Shown: positions 9,649-18,646 of the stretch, piece after piece
How positions within the stretch are numbered: position 1 is the first letter of the stretch
Layout of the letters: every line of letters begins with the position of its first letter
Origin: Scopulibacillus darangshiensis
GTDB lineage: Bacteria; Bacillota; Bacilli; Bacillales; Sporolactobacillaceae
NCBI RefSeq assembly: GCF_004341035.1
Contig: NZ_SLXK01000016.1
Span: forward strand, 23,250 to 87,249
Length of the DNA: 64,000 bases
Direction of reading: 5' to 3'
Program-made: the position numbers and the translations under genes
The notes under the pieces: model-generated
The model's input: the letters and a program-made list of their open reading frames with translations, nothing else
The model's database searches: none
Told to the model about the DNA's origin: nothing

Positions 9649-12600
9649 TATTCAAAAAGTGTTAGTCATTGGGTCTGGTCCAATCGTGATTGGGCAGGCC
9701 GCTGAATTCGATTATGCCGGGACACAAGCATGCTTGGCTTTAAAAGAAGAAAATATTGAAGTTATTTTAATCAATAACAATCCAGCGACCATTATGACAG
9801 ATGAAAAAGTGGCAGACAAGGTCTATATTGAGCCGCTGACAATTGAATCGATTGAAGATATTATTAAGAAAGAAAAGCCTGATGGTGTGATTGGCACACT
9901 TGGCGGCCAAACGGGATTAAATTTGGCTGTTCAATTATATGAAAAGCAGATTTTGCAAAAATATCATGTTGAATTGCTTGGCACATCCGTCGACTCCATT
10001 CAAAAAGGGGAAGACAGGGAAAAATTTCGGCAGTTAATGCTTGATATAGATGAACCAATTCCGGAATCAAAAATTATCCACACATATGAAGAAGGGCTCA
10101 AATTCGCCGAAGTCATAGGCTTTCCTGTGATCATTCGCCCTGCTTATACACTTGGCGGTTCGGGAGGCGGCTTTGCTGAAAATGTTGAGGAATTAGAATT
10201 GGTATTAAATAGAGGACTGAGTCTGAGCCCTATTCATCAAGTGCTTATTGAGAAAAGCATCAAAGGCTGGAAAGAAATCGAATATGAGGTCATGCGTGAT
10301 GCGAATGATACATGCATGATCGTCTGCAACATGGAAAATATCGATCCCGTAGGTGTTCATACAGGAGATTCCATCGTTGTTGCACCATCGCAAACCTTGT
10401 CAGATGTTCAATATCAAATGCTCAGGAACGCTTCACTCAAAATCATCAGGGCATTAGAAATAGTTGGCGGATGCAATATCCAATGTGCTCTTAATCCTGA
10501 TTCAAATCAATATGTGATTATTGAGGTTAACCCAAGGGTGAGCCGTTCCTCTGCTTTAGCTTCAAAAGCAACAGGCTATCCGATCGCAAGAATTGCTGCA
10601 AAATGTGCAATAGGGTATCACCTTGATGAAATCTTAAATCCGATCACCGGAACAACTTACGCATCATTTGAACCGGCACTCGATTACGTCGTCATGAAAA
10701 TGCCCCGTTTCCCATTTGACAAGTTTACAGAGGCGGATCGGACGCTTGGTACACAAATGAAAGCTACCGGCGAGGTGATGGCGATTGACCGAACCTTTGA
10801 AGGGGCATTAAACAAAGGGTTACGGTCGATGGAATTAGGGCTATGCAGTCTTCATTTTCCTGGATTTAAAAAGGCGGAATCTGAAGAACTCATGTACCAT
10901 TTGGAAAAAACAACCGATTTGCGTTTGTTTGCCGTTGCCGAATTGTTAGAAAGAGGGATGACAACAAAAGAGGTCTGGCAAAAGACAAAGATTGATCCAT
11001 GGTTCTTAGAGCGAATAAAAGGGATAATTGATCTCGAACAGAAATTGAAAACTTATTCATGGGAACAGATGCCTTTATCCCTCCTTAAGCAAGCCAAGCA
11101 AATCAATATCAGTGATAAACGGCTTGCCCAAATCTATAAAACGACTGAACACGAGGTAAGACATAAATGCAAGACATCAGGCATAAAACCGGGATATAAG
11201 CTTGTCGATACCTGCGCTGCAGAATTCGAAGCGGAGACCCCATATTATTATTCGACATGGGCTGGGGAAGATGAGGCCGATGTCAGCAATAGCCCAAAAA
11301 TCCTTGTTATTGGTTCCGGCCCAATCCGAATCGGGCAGGGCATTGAATTTGATTATTGTTCTGTTCAGGCGGCTTTGGCTGTAAAGAAAAAAGGCTACGA
11401 AGCGGTCGTCATTAACAATAATCCCGAAACAGTCAGCACCGATTACACAATTGCCGATCGTCTCTATTTCGAGCCTTTGGCGTTGGAAGACATTTTAAAT
11501 GTCGCAGAAAAAGAAAACGTCAATGGTGTGCTGATCCAGTTTGGCGGACAAACGGCTATTAATTTAGCTAAAGCATTAGAAAACGAAGGTCTGCATGTTT
11601 TGGGCACAACGACCGGGGCTATTGATCAATTGGAGGATCGCAAGCAGTTTTATGACATTCTTAAGAAACTGAAGATCCCGCACATTGAGGGTGAAACTGT
11701 CAACCACATTGATGACCTGAAATCTGCCGCCGTCAAACTTGGTTTTCCAGTTCTTGTCCGGCCATCATACGTCATTGGCGGTCAATCGATGTTCATTTTT
11801 AATCATTTGGATGAATTAGAACACTATATACAATATCACGGTGTGTTTGATGACCAATCCTGGCCATTATTAATTGATCGCTATATTCCTGGCCTGGAAT
11901 GTGAGGTAGATGCGGTCAGCGATGGGGAACAGATTTTAATACCGGGGATTTTCGAGCATATTGAAAAGGCTGGCGTCCATTCAGGAGACAGTGTAGCGGT
12001 ATTCCCGCCCGTATCCCTCTCGGAAAACATCACTTCGACGATTGTTTCTTATACGGAAACGATTTGCAAGGAACTTAAGGTACGCGGATTGATGAATATC
12101 CAGTTTGTCATTTCAGATGACACCGTATATGTTCTTGAAGTTAATCCGCGGGCGTCACGAACGATCCCTATAATTAGCAAAATAACAGGTGTCCCTATGG
12201 TAGAAAGGGCCGTGTCTGTGCAGCTTGGTGAAACCCTGAAAAAACAAAAGTGTGAATCCGGCCTTTTAGGGGAACCTGATTTTTACTCAGTCAAAGCACC
12301 GGTTTTTTCATCGGCAAAATTGAAGGATGTTGACCATGTTCTAGGGCCGGAAATGAAATCAACGGGTGAACTGCTAGGGCTGGGGTTTACATTTGAAGAT
12401 GCGCTAGAGAAAGCATTGTTTCCGCAAGGCGAGAATATTTTTAAAGATGCATCGGAAAAACCCCTCATTATATGTTCGGTATCAGAACAGGAGAAAACCG
12501 AAAGCATCGGCATTATAACTGCGCTGCAGAGCAGGGGATTTCAAATTGCCGCTACACAAAGTACGGCCACGTTCTATCAACATCAAGGCATCAATGTACC

Positions 12601-12871
12601 ATTTGTTGTTAAGGATATTTCTTCTATAAAAGAACATCTGAAAAAAGAGAACGTGGCGGCGGTGATCAACATTCCAACTCAAGGCCGTAAAAAAACATCC
12701 TTTGGATTTAATTTAAGAGAGCTTGCCGTCCGCTATCAGGTCCCGTTATTCACCTGTTTGGACACGGTAAAGGCAGCATTATCACTCCCTCAGAAAAGGA
12801 TCCCATCTTCGGTATTAACACTTTCAGAATATAGAGAGGACAGCCTTGAGCCTTTGGACTTAAACCGTTAA
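9632..12871 (+). CDS. carB: carbamoyl-phosphate synthase large subunit
   Basis: Makes carbamoyl phosphate from bicarbonate, ammonia and two ATP. It has 1079 residues in the expected duplicated layout. The first half starts VLVIGSGPIVIGQAAEFDYA and the second, near residue 555, VIGSGPIRIGQGIEFDY; each is followed by an ATP-grasp domain (VNPRVSRSSALASKATGYP and VNPRASRTIPIISKITG). The C-terminal MGS-like domain begins near residue 945. Start ATG 9632 overlaps carA. It is the last gene of the operon, and its stop codon falls in the loop of the terminator hairpin. Confidence 0.95.
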   Translation: MPQRDDIQKVLVIGSGPIVIGQAAEFDYAGTQACLALKEENIEVILINNNPATIMTDEKVADKVYIEPLTIESIEDIIKKEKPDGVIGTLGGQTGLNLAVQLYEKQILQKYHVELLGTSVDSIQKGEDREKFRQLMLDIDEPIPESKIIHTYEEGLKFAEVIGFPVIIRPAYTLGGSGGGFAENVEELELVLNRGLSLSPIHQVLIEKSIKGWKEIEYEVMRDANDTCMIVCNMENIDPVGVHTGDSIVVAPSQTLSDVQYQMLRNASLKIIRALEIVGGCNIQCALNPDSNQYVIIEVNPRVSRSSALASKATGYPIARIAAKCAIGYHLDEILNPITGTTYASFEPALDYVVMKMPRFPFDKFTEADRTLGTQMKATGEVMAIDRTFEGALNKGLRSMELGLCSLHFPGFKKAESEELMYHLEKTTDLRLFAVAELLERGMTTKEVWQKTKIDPWFLERIKGIIDLEQKLKTYSWEQMPLSLLKQAKQINISDKRLAQIYKTTEHEVRHKCKTSGIKPGYKLVDTCAAEFEAETPYYYSTWAGEDEADVSNSPKILVIGSGPIRIGQGIEFDYCSVQAALAVKKKGYEAVVINNNPETVSTDYTIADRLYFEPLALEDILNVAEKENVNGVLIQFGGQTAINLAKALENEGLHVLGTTTGAIDQLEDRKQFYDILKKLKIPHIEGETVNHIDDLKSAAVKLGFPVLVRPSYVIGGQSMFIFNHLDELEHYIQYHGVFDDQSWPLLIDRYIPGLECEVDAVSDGEQILIPGIFEHIEKAGVHSGDSVAVFPPVSLSENITSTIVSYTETICKELKVRGLMNIQFVISDDTVYVLEVNPRASRTIPIISKITGVPMVERAVSVQLGETLKKQKCESGLLGEPDFYSVKAPVFSSAKLKDVDHVLGPEMKSTGELLGLGFTFEDALEKALFPQGENIFKDASEKPLIICSVSEQEKTESIGIITALQSRGFQIAATQSTATFYQHQGINVPFVVKDISSIKEHLKKENVAAVINIPTQGRKKTSFGFNLRELAVRYQVPLFTCLDTVKAALSLPQKRIPSSVLTLSEYREDSLEPLDLNR

Positions 12872-12891
12872 AACGGTTTAAGTCTTTTTTT
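12857..12891 (+). terminator. arg operon terminator
   Basis: A 12-bp stem (GACTTAAACCGT with ACGGTTTAAGTC) has a TAAA loop that contains the carB stop codon, followed by seven T. It is a strong intrinsic terminator. Confidence 0.92.
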
Positions 12892-12927
12892 GGTTAATCA
12901 GAAAGTATAACTTTCTGACGCACATAA

Positions 12928-12983
12928 GTGCAACTACGCCTCTGTCTTCGCCAAAGGCTCGCCAATCGGCGAGTTTTCTTTAT
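12928..12983 (+). repeat. dispersed repeat-like element, copy A
   Basis: It runs from GTGCAACTA through CTTCGCCA to a GC-rich hairpin (CTCGCC-AAT-CGGCGAG) and ends GAGTTTTCTTTAT. The copy at 19773-19824 shares GCAACTA, TTCGCCA and AGTTTTCTTTAT in the same order. The function is unknown. Confidence 0.55.
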
Positions 12984-13067
12984 CGTTTAGGAAGGGATAA
13001 AGTAGTCGTCTTGTGACTTCCGGATAAATCATCAATTATTTGTATAAATGATGTTAGGACTTTTATC

Positions 13068-13142
13068 GGACTGTGATTCCGTTATTCGGTTATTCAAGAG
13101 GTTATTTGAGTTAATTTTTAGCAAATAACGGAATCTGAGTCC
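13068..13142. repeat. 19-bp imperfect inverted repeat
   Basis: Left arm 13068-13086 and right arm 13124-13142 match with two mismatches; the core arms are ATTCCGTTATT and AATAACGGAAT. The 37-base loop is AT-rich. It could be a small non-coding mobile or repeat element. There is no T run to make it a terminator. Confidence 0.6.
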
Positions 13143-13322
13143 TATAATGGATGAGCGAAGCTTTTATTGCCATTTGTCAGGGTTTTCAGCTTCGGCGGCG
13201 GGCTGACATATGCGGGATTACTAATAAAATGGATGTGCTAGGCCCATAACATAAGCATTACCTTTTACCTTCACCTGAGATCTATGAGATCATATGATTA
13301 TCCATTAAAGGAGGCGTTAATC

Positions 13323-14153
13323 ATGGTCAAAAGCTTAATTGAGGGGGCAACACTACATAATGGTGTTAACATGCCATGGCTCGGACTTGGCGTGTGGAAA
13401 ATGGCAAATGACGAAGAAGTGATGACCGCTGTCAAAGGGGCGCTTGGTGCGGGCTACCGAAGCATTGATACGGCAGCAGTTTACAAAAATGAAGAGGGCG
13501 TTGGGAAGGCTATAAAACAAAGCGATGTCCCTCGCGATGATATCTTCTTAACCACAAAAGTATGGAATAGCGACCAAGGCTATGACTCGACATTAGAAGC
13601 ATTTGAGGCAAGCTGTCAGCGTCTAGGTGTTGATTACCTTGATTTGTACCTCGTCCATTGGCCCGTTGAAGGGAAATATAAGGAAACATGGCGCGCCCTT
13701 GAAAAATTATACACTGACGGCAAAGTACGAGCGGTCGGGGTCTGCAACTTTCACACTCATCATCTAAAAGATTTGTTGGCGGAATCAAAAATTAAACCGA
13801 TGGTCAATCAAGTGGAATGCCACCCGCTGCTTAACCAGAAAGAGCTTCACGATTTTTGCAGAGCAGAAGGCATTCAATTAGAAGCCTGGAGCCCGCTCGG
13901 CCAGGGTCATCTTCTTGAAGACCCTACGATAAAAGACATCGCTTCCAAATATGGGAAGACGCCCGCGCAGGCAATCATTCGCTGGGATTTGCAGCGCGGC
14001 ATTGTGACCATCCCGAAATCATCAAACCCAAACCGTATCGGGCAAAACGGGGATGTATTCGACTTTGAACTGTCGAAAGAGGATATGGACCACATTGATG
14101 CATTAAATAAGAATGAAAGATATGGTCCTGATCCAGATCATTTTGATTTTTAA
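13323..14153 (+). CDS. aldo/keto reductase (YvgN/glyoxal-reductase type)
   Basis: NADPH-dependent reduction of aldehydes such as methylglyoxal would be expected. The protein has 276 residues, the same size as Bacillus subtilis YvgN, which it resembles throughout. The catalytic tetrad is visible: Asp and Tyr in [12 protein letters not shown], Lys in TTKVWN, and His in [15 protein letters not shown] near the C-terminus is the NADP-phosphate loop. Start 13323 is preceded by AAAGGAGG; a longer frame begins 13 codons earlier without such a site. It is a single-gene unit with its own terminator. Substrate not inferable. Confidence 0.88.
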   Translation: MVKSLIEGATLHNGVNMPWLGLGVWKMANDEEVMTAVKGALGAGYRSIDTAAVYKNEEGVGKAIKQSDVPRDDIFLTTKVWNSDQGYDSTLEAFEASCQRLGVDYLDLYLVHWPVEGKYKETWRALEKLYTDGKVRAVGVCNFHTHHLKDLLAESKIKPMVNQVECHPLLNQKELHDFCRAEGIQLEAWSPLGQGHLLEDPTIKDIASKYGKTPAQAIIRWDLQRGIVTIPKSSNPNRIGQNGDVFDFELSKEDMDHIDALNKNERYGPDPDHFDF

Positions 14154-14165
14154 TGTAAAGATGGG

Positions 14166-14200
14166 AAAAGAGCTGTTCTTTTTTGGACAGCTCTTTTATT
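14166..14200 (+). terminator. terminator after the aldo/keto reductase
   Basis: An 11-bp stem AAAAGAGCTGT/ACAGCTCTTTT with a T-rich loop and a T tail. Confidence 0.88.
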
Positions 14201-14244
14201 ATGTACATATGTGCATTTTGCTGTGACTTTAAGGAGGAAAACTT

Positions 14245-15543
14245 TTGGTATCAGTGATTTTAGCGTTAGTTATCTTTTTATCAACTTTGATATTAGTGAT
14301 TTGGCAGCCCAAAGGCCTTGGGATTGGCTGGACGGCATGCGGCGGGGCAATCCTCGCTCTTATTGCCGGAGTGGTGAGTTTTCATGATGTCAGAGCGGTC
14401 ACTGGCATTGTCTGGAACGCTACGTTCACGTTTGTTGCCATCATAATCATATCGCTTATTCTTGATGAAATCGGTTTCTTTGAATGGGCGGCACTCCATA
14501 TGGCGAGGGCGGCAAAAGGACATGGCGTCAGAATGTTTATCTTCATTACGCTTCTAGGTGCTATCGTCTCTGCCCTTTTTGCCAATGACGGGGCAGCGCT
14601 GATTTTAACGCCAATTGTCCTGGCTATGGTCCGCGCCCTGAATTTCAAAGAAAAAATGGTTTTGCCTTTTATTATGGCAAGCGGCTTTATTGCGGACACA
14701 ACATCACTTCCTTTTGTGGTCAGTAACTTGGTGAACATTGTCTCAGCCGATTTCTTTAACATTGGCTTTGGCGAATATGTCTCAAGAATGATCATACCGG
14801 ATCTCTTTGCTTTAGGGGCAAGCATCCTTGTGTTATATCTCTTTTTCAGAAAAAGCATTCCGAAATGCTATGATCATGACCAATTAAAAGAACCAAGAGA
14901 TGTTATAAAAGATGAGCGGATGTTCCATCTGTCATGGTATGTTCTCGCCATCTTGCTTGCTGGCTATTTCGTTGGCGAGTTGTTCCATATCCCTGTCTCT
15001 TTCATTGCAGGGGTAATCGCAGTATTCTTTTTAATCATGGCTAAGGGGAGCCCAGTTGTTAAAACAAAGCGGGTCATAAAAGGGGCCCCATGGGCTATTG
15101 TCTTTTTCTCAATTGGTATGTATGTCGTTGTCTATGGTTTGAAAAATGTCGGTCTAACCACGGTATTAGCTGATGTGATTCAAGGCGCTGCCCACCAAGG
15201 ACTTTTCGCAGGTACGGTCGGCATGGGCTTTATTGCTGCTATTCTATCATCCATTATGAATAACATGCCGACCGTCATGATCGATGCCTTGGCTATTGCT
15301 AATACGGATACGAGCGGCATCATGAGAGAAGGACTCATCTATGCCAATGTCATTGGTTCAGACTTGGGACCAAAAATCACGCCGATCGGCTCGTTGGCGA
15401 CATTATTGTGGCTCCATGTTCTATCCAAAAAAGGGGTCAAAATCACATGGGGCTATTATTTTAAAATCGGCATTCTATTAACAATACCTACCTTATTTAT
15501 TACTCTAATAGGACTTTACATGTGGCTGTTATTCATTTACTAA
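14245..15543 (+). CDS. ArsB/citrate-type permease (arsenite efflux family)
   Basis: An integral membrane protein of 432 residues with about 11-12 hydrophobic segments. The segment [17 protein letters not shown] is the conserved helix-hairpin motif of the ArsB/NhaD superfamily, and the second half repeats the pattern at [13 protein letters not shown]. The best family match is ArsB arsenite/antimonite efflux. Start is TTG 14245, with AAGGAGG eight bases upstream. No arsR, arsC or arsA is beside it; the only neighbour is msrA, convergent and two bases away. An arsenic role is therefore a family inference, not shown by context. Confidence 0.8.
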   Translation: MVSVILALVIFLSTLILVIWQPKGLGIGWTACGGAILALIAGVVSFHDVRAVTGIVWNATFTFVAIIIISLILDEIGFFEWAALHMARAAKGHGVRMFIFITLLGAIVSALFANDGAALILTPIVLAMVRALNFKEKMVLPFIMASGFIADTTSLPFVVSNLVNIVSADFFNIGFGEYVSRMIIPDLFALGASILVLYLFFRKSIPKCYDHDQLKEPRDVIKDERMFHLSWYVLAILLAGYFVGELFHIPVSFIAGVIAVFFLIMAKGSPVVKTKRVIKGAPWAIVFFSIGMYVVVYGLKNVGLTTVLADVIQGAAHQGLFAGTVGMGFIAAILSSIMNNMPTVMIDALAIANTDTSGIMREGLIYANVIGSDLGPKITPIGSLATLLWLHVLSKKGVKITWGYYFKIGILLTIPTLFITLIGLYMWLLFIY

Positions 15544-15545
15544 AG

Positions 15546-16073
15546 TTACCAATTCTTCTGAATGAATTGATTGCGCCCGGATTCTGCACGCTCCTCTTTG
15601 TAGCGGTCCGGGTTCTTTTTGTAGAAATGCTGATGATAAGCTTCAGCAGGATAGAAGGTGGCAGCAGGGAGGATTTGTGTAACGATCGGTTTATTGAACC
15701 GTCCGCTTTTTTCCAAATCAAGCTTCGATTGCTCTGCCATTGCCTTCTGCCTATCATTATGGTAAAAAATCGCCGTCCTATATTGAGGCCCGCGGTCAAA
15801 GAACTGCCCGCCTTCGTCGGTCGGATCAGTTTGCGGCCAATACAATGCAAGTAGCTCTTCATATGGGAAGACTTCTGGATCGAAGGTGATTTGAACAACC
15901 TCATAATGACCTGTTTTTCCTGTACAAACCTCTTCATAAGTAGGGTTCTTAACATGTCCCCCAGAATAACCGGAAACCACTTGATGAATGCCGGGCTGCT
16001 CGTCAAACGGTTTCACCATACACCAAAAGCAACCTCCCGCAAATGTTGCTTGTTCAAGGTTTTTATCTTTCAT
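15546..16073 (-). CDS. msrA: peptide methionine-(S)-sulfoxide reductase
   Basis: Reduces methionine-S-sulfoxide in proteins using a cysteine. About 175 residues. The catalytic motif GGCFWCM lies near the N-terminus, followed by GVxSGYSGG-type [21 protein letters not shown] and a QITFDPE segment. I chose ATG 16073 because AGGAGAGG is properly spaced; an in-frame TTG lies two codons upstream. There is no fused MsrB domain. It converges with the ArsB-like gene, with almost no gap and no visible terminator between them. Confidence 0.94.
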   Translation of the reverse strand: MKDKNLEQATFAGGCFWCMVKPFDEQPGIHQVVSGYSGGHVKNPTYEEVCTGKTGHYEVVQITFDPEVFPYEELLALYWPQTDPTDEGGQFFDRGPQYRTAIFYHNDRQKAMAEQSKLDLEKSGRFNKPIVTQILPAATFYPAEAYHQHFYKKNPDRYKEERAESGRNQFIQKNW

Positions 16074-16196
16074 CGCCAATTTCCTCTCCTTCTGTTCTGT
16101 AAGCTTTAGATTATCATAGACATTTTAACGTTGGCAATTATCGCTGCTTGGCTTTATCATATCAGGTATGGGAATCACATACATAAGGGGGCGACG

Positions 16197-16490
16197 GTGG
16201 TGGATGACCGTTATGCGATAACGAAAGAAGAACAAGAGCAGGTTATTTCAAAGTACTTCACACCGGAAGGAACTTTAGCGCAGTTTCCAAGTAAAGAAAA
16301 GAGAAAGATCATTATCCTGAATGAACTCAATAACCGTTGTTTTCAGCCAGGTAAAGAATACAATGAAAAGGAGATTAATGCTTTGATCAAACCGATTTAT
16401 TCCGACTTTGTAATGATCAGACGTTATTTAATTGAATATGGTTTTCTTGACAGAAAAAAAGATGGGGCAGCTTATTGGGTTAAAGAGTAG
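16197..16490 (+). CDS. DUF2087 domain protein (probable regulator)
   Basis: About 97 residues. The pattern FPSKEKRKIIILNEL, YNEKEINALIKPIY, DFVMIRRYLIEYGFLDR and a final YWVK is the DUF2087 family, small wHTH-like domains often found in or beside regulators. The reading frame opens at 16131, but GTG 16197 (or 16200) follows AAGGGGG at 16185-16191, so translation probably starts there. It lies 12 bases before the DMT exporter with a stop next to that gene's ribosome site, so the two are likely co-transcribed. Confidence 0.7.
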   Translation: MVDDRYAITKEEQEQVISKYFTPEGTLAQFPSKEKRKIIILNELNNRCFQPGKEYNEKEINALIKPIYSDFVMIRRYLIEYGFLDRKKDGAAYWVKE

Positions 16491-16502
16491 GGAGGCACGA
16501 TG

Positions 16503-17408
16503 ATGGGCAAGCAAAAGGCGTACGGTTTTGCGATCCTAGGTGCCGCGTTGTGGGGTTTAATTGGCTTATTTGTTAAAGGGCTCTATGAATTCGGTTTTAC
16601 GCCCTGGGAGGTTGTGGCCATCCGGGTAATCGCGTCCTTCATCATCATGGTTAGTGCCCTTGGCTTTTTAAATCGTGACCTGTTGAAAATCAAGGCAAAA
16701 GACAGCTTTTATTTTATTGGCACTGGGATCATCAGCATTGTCTTTTTTAACTGGTGCTATTTTGCTGTGATCGATCAATCTTCTTTATCTCTGGCTGTTA
16801 TTTTATTGTATACTGGACCCATTTTTGTGGCACTCATCTCCAGGCTGTTATTTAAAGAGGCCTTAACACGGTCTAAGCTGACAGCACTGATCAGTACGAT
16901 CACAGGCTGCGGATTTGTTGTTGGCTTGCTTCCTTTTTTTAAGGTGACTGTCTCATGGTATGTGCTGCTCGTTGGGCTTGGTTCCGGTTTTTGTTATGCC
17001 CTTTACAGTATCTTCGGAAAATATGTCAGCAGCAAGTATTCATCATTGACAATCACAACCTATTCCTTTTTATTTGCCAGCCTATTCATGATTCCAGCCG
17101 GCGGTTTGTGGGATAAAGCCAGATTATTTTTAAACTGGGAAGTGCTTGCCCTAAGTATCGGACTCGGCCTTATTCCTACATGTCTTGCCTATATTTTATA
17201 CACAAACGGCCTGTCATCCATTGAGGCAAGCAAGGCGTCCATTCTCGCCACCATTGAACCTGTCGTAGCAATCATACTTGGTGTGACAGTCTTACATGAT
17301 GCATTTTCAAGCTGGCAGTTCATTGGCATTTTGCTAGTTTTCGTTGCTATCCTATTAACAACTGAAAGAAAAAAGGCAAATAAAAAATCTGCCATGATCG
17401 ATTCATAG
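16503..17408 (+). CDS. EamA/DMT-family transporter
   Basis: About 301 residues with ten predicted transmembrane helices in two EamA repeats. The first starts AILGAALWGLIGLFVKGLYE, and the second includes GLGSGFCYALYSIFGKY. The C-terminal EPVVAIILG is the conserved signature of the second repeat. It is likely a metabolite exporter in the cytoplasmic membrane. Two adjacent ATG codons are possible; 16503 is seven bases from GGAGG. It is coupled to the DUF2087 gene upstream. Substrate unknown. Confidence 0.85.
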   Translation: MGKQKAYGFAILGAALWGLIGLFVKGLYEFGFTPWEVVAIRVIASFIIMVSALGFLNRDLLKIKAKDSFYFIGTGIISIVFFNWCYFAVIDQSSLSLAVILLYTGPIFVALISRLLFKEALTRSKLTALISTITGCGFVVGLLPFFKVTVSWYVLLVGLGSGFCYALYSIFGKYVSSKYSSLTITTYSFLFASLFMIPAGGLWDKARLFLNWEVLALSIGLGLIPTCLAYILYTNGLSSIEASKASILATIEPVVAIILGVTVLHDAFSSWQFIGILLVFVAILLTTERKKANKKSAMIDS

Positions 17409-17519
17409 TCTCTATTTCTTCAGTTCAATATATTCTCTAAGCTGCTTTCATTACCCCAATTCTTTACGCCAGATCGCATTCCGGAAGCCTTGCTTGGGAA
17501 AACTAAATCAAAACTGGAG

Positions 17520-17706
17520 ATGGACACTTTTAGTTTTACCTATAATGAATATCGCAAGTTTATCCGGTTTCACAAGGCTTTTTTCTTTCATCTTTAAATT
17601 TATCTTTCCACTTTTAGCTGGTACAACCCTAGTCACTATTATTAGTTCTTTTTGGATTGATAACAAATTACAACGAACAGGAAAAGGTTACAGGCTATCT
17701 AATTGA
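17520..17706 (+). pseudogene. possible frameshifted remnant of a small membrane protein
   Basis: An ATG at 17520 opens a 25-codon frame (MDTFSFTYNEYRKFIRFHK) resembling the N-terminus of YcxB-type small membrane proteins, then stops. A second frame across 17580-17706 encodes a hydrophobic stretch (FPLLAGTTLVTIISSFWI). The two together look like one gene broken by a frameshift. This is suggestive only; no family match is certain. Confidence 0.3.
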
Positions 17707-18202
17707 ATTGCTTGAAAAGATCAATGTTATTCTATTTCGTATTGAAAATGAACTTTTTAGTTTTTCAGACTTAAATTTTTTAACAGGGTTTACCATTTAT
17801 GAAATCGACGGTAATGTTCTAAGAAAGATCCCTAATGCTGATCATGGGACAACTGGCGCAAGTAAAGATGTTATTCCTCTAGATGATGGAAAGTACGAAA
17901 ATTATGCTTCTGTACGATTAGCAAAGGAAAAGGATAAAACGAAATATACCCTCCCATTACAACAAGAAGTACGCAACGGTTATTATATTGTTTCATACCG
18001 CATGAACATGGGAATAGATCCAAATAAGATATGGATATTTAACTTTCACGTCAATTCTGAAACTAATGAAATGGCGTGGAATTTGCTACAAAACGATGAT
18101 ATACTTAATGTAAGTGAAGTGTATCGTTTATTCCATGCGTTATGTCTGATAATTCTTAGGAATGAAAATGGAATGGAGGAATTTCGCAATGTCAGTTCTT
18201 AA
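17657..18202 (+). CDS. hypothetical protein, 181 residues
   Basis: No family is recognised. It is soluble and mixed alpha/beta, with several aromatic-rich strands (GYYIVSYRMNM, KIWIFNFHVNSE) and a helical C-terminus (VYRLFHALCLIIL). The first possible start is TTG 17657, which lacks a good ribosome site, and the true start could be further in or lost. The stop overlaps the start of the next small gene by 14 bases, suggesting the two are translated together. It is AT-rich compared with the arginine operon. The coding call rests on length and on the well-formed downstream overlap. Confidence 0.5.
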   Translation: MITNYNEQEKVTGYLIELLEKINVILFRIENELFSFSDLNFLTGFTIYEIDGNVLRKIPNADHGTTGASKDVIPLDDGKYENYASVRLAKEKDKTKYTLPLQQEVRNGYYIVSYRMNMGIDPNKIWIFNFHVNSETNEMAWNLLQNDDILNVSEVYRLFHALCLIILRNENGMEEFRNVSS

Positions 18203-18341
18203 GGAAAAGGTTAGGACCATAGAGTTCCGTTCACAAAAAGAAATAAATAAACGCCGTCAACTAGAGCGCGAGCAATCAATCAATAAGGTACATGAAAGGG
18301 TAAAAAAAATTCTCAATGGTCAAATAACAGATAATAAATAG
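18189..18341 (+). CDS. small basic protein, 50 residues
   Basis: ATG 18189 is preceded by a strong GGAGG at ideal spacing and overlaps the end of the 181-residue ORF. The product is very rich in Lys, Arg, Glu and Gln, predicted as one long helix (VRTIEFRSQKEINKRRQLE). No family is recognised. A weak hairpin with a T run follows. The ribosome site and coupling support a real gene; the role is unknown. Confidence 0.55.
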   Translation: MSVLKEKVRTIEFRSQKEINKRRQLEREQSINKVHERVKKILNGQITDNK

Positions 18342-18343
18342 GT

Positions 18344-18377
18344 CAAAACCAAAATACATTTTATATCTTGGTTTTTT
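18344..18377 (+). terminator. weak terminator
   Basis: AAAACCAA pairs with TTGGTTTT across a 16-base AT loop, followed by TT. The stem is AT-rich, so the signal is weak. Confidence 0.45.
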
Positions 18378-18425
18378 AGGGTAATAACTTTTCTAACAGC
18401 ATACAATAATTATCAGGTGATCAAC

Positions 18426-18596
18426 ATGAAAAACATAAGCCAAGAAGGCCAAGATAAGGCAAAAATTATACCGTATAAATCGTTGCCTAAAAGTGTCCAG
18501 TTTAAATCAATGAAACAAATTATTGAAGAAAACAGATCGAAAAGAGCAGACATGATTAAGAAGTTAAATAAGAAATGGATGAATAACAAAAGTTAA
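18426..18596 (+). CDS. small basic protein, 56 residues
   Basis: ATG 18426 follows AGGTGA by seven bases. The protein has a helical basic C-terminal half (MKQIIEENRSKRADMIKKLN). It resembles its upstream neighbour in size and charge but not in alignable sequence. A good terminator follows immediately, which supports expression. Function unknown. Confidence 0.5.
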   Translation: MKNISQEGQDKAKIIPYKSLPKSVQFKSMKQIIEENRSKRADMIKKLNKKWMNNKS

Positions 18597-18614
18597 TCCT
18601 GAATAACTTGCATT

Positions 18615-18646
18615 CGGATCTCTTGAAATTGAGGTCCGATTTTTTA
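18615..18646 (+). terminator. terminator after the small-ORF group
   Basis: Stem CGGATCTC/GAGGTCCG (one G-U pair) followed by ATTTTTTATTT. Confidence 0.8.

Larger units (their letters stand above)
12892..13322. other. 430-base gap: repeat-like element and long inverted repeat
   Basis: No convincing gene is seen. From left to right it holds a short palindrome (TCAGAAAGT/ACTTTCTGA, near 12898-12918) with no T run, a 56-base element that resembles one before pyrH (listed separately), and a 19-bp imperfect inverted repeat at 13068-13086/13124-13142. The leader of the aldo/keto reductase gene follows. Confidence 0.6.

Noticed and set aside
12898..12918. Palindrome TCAGAAAGT/ACTTTCTGA as a second terminator
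   Set aside because: No T run follows and the strong carB terminator precedes it.
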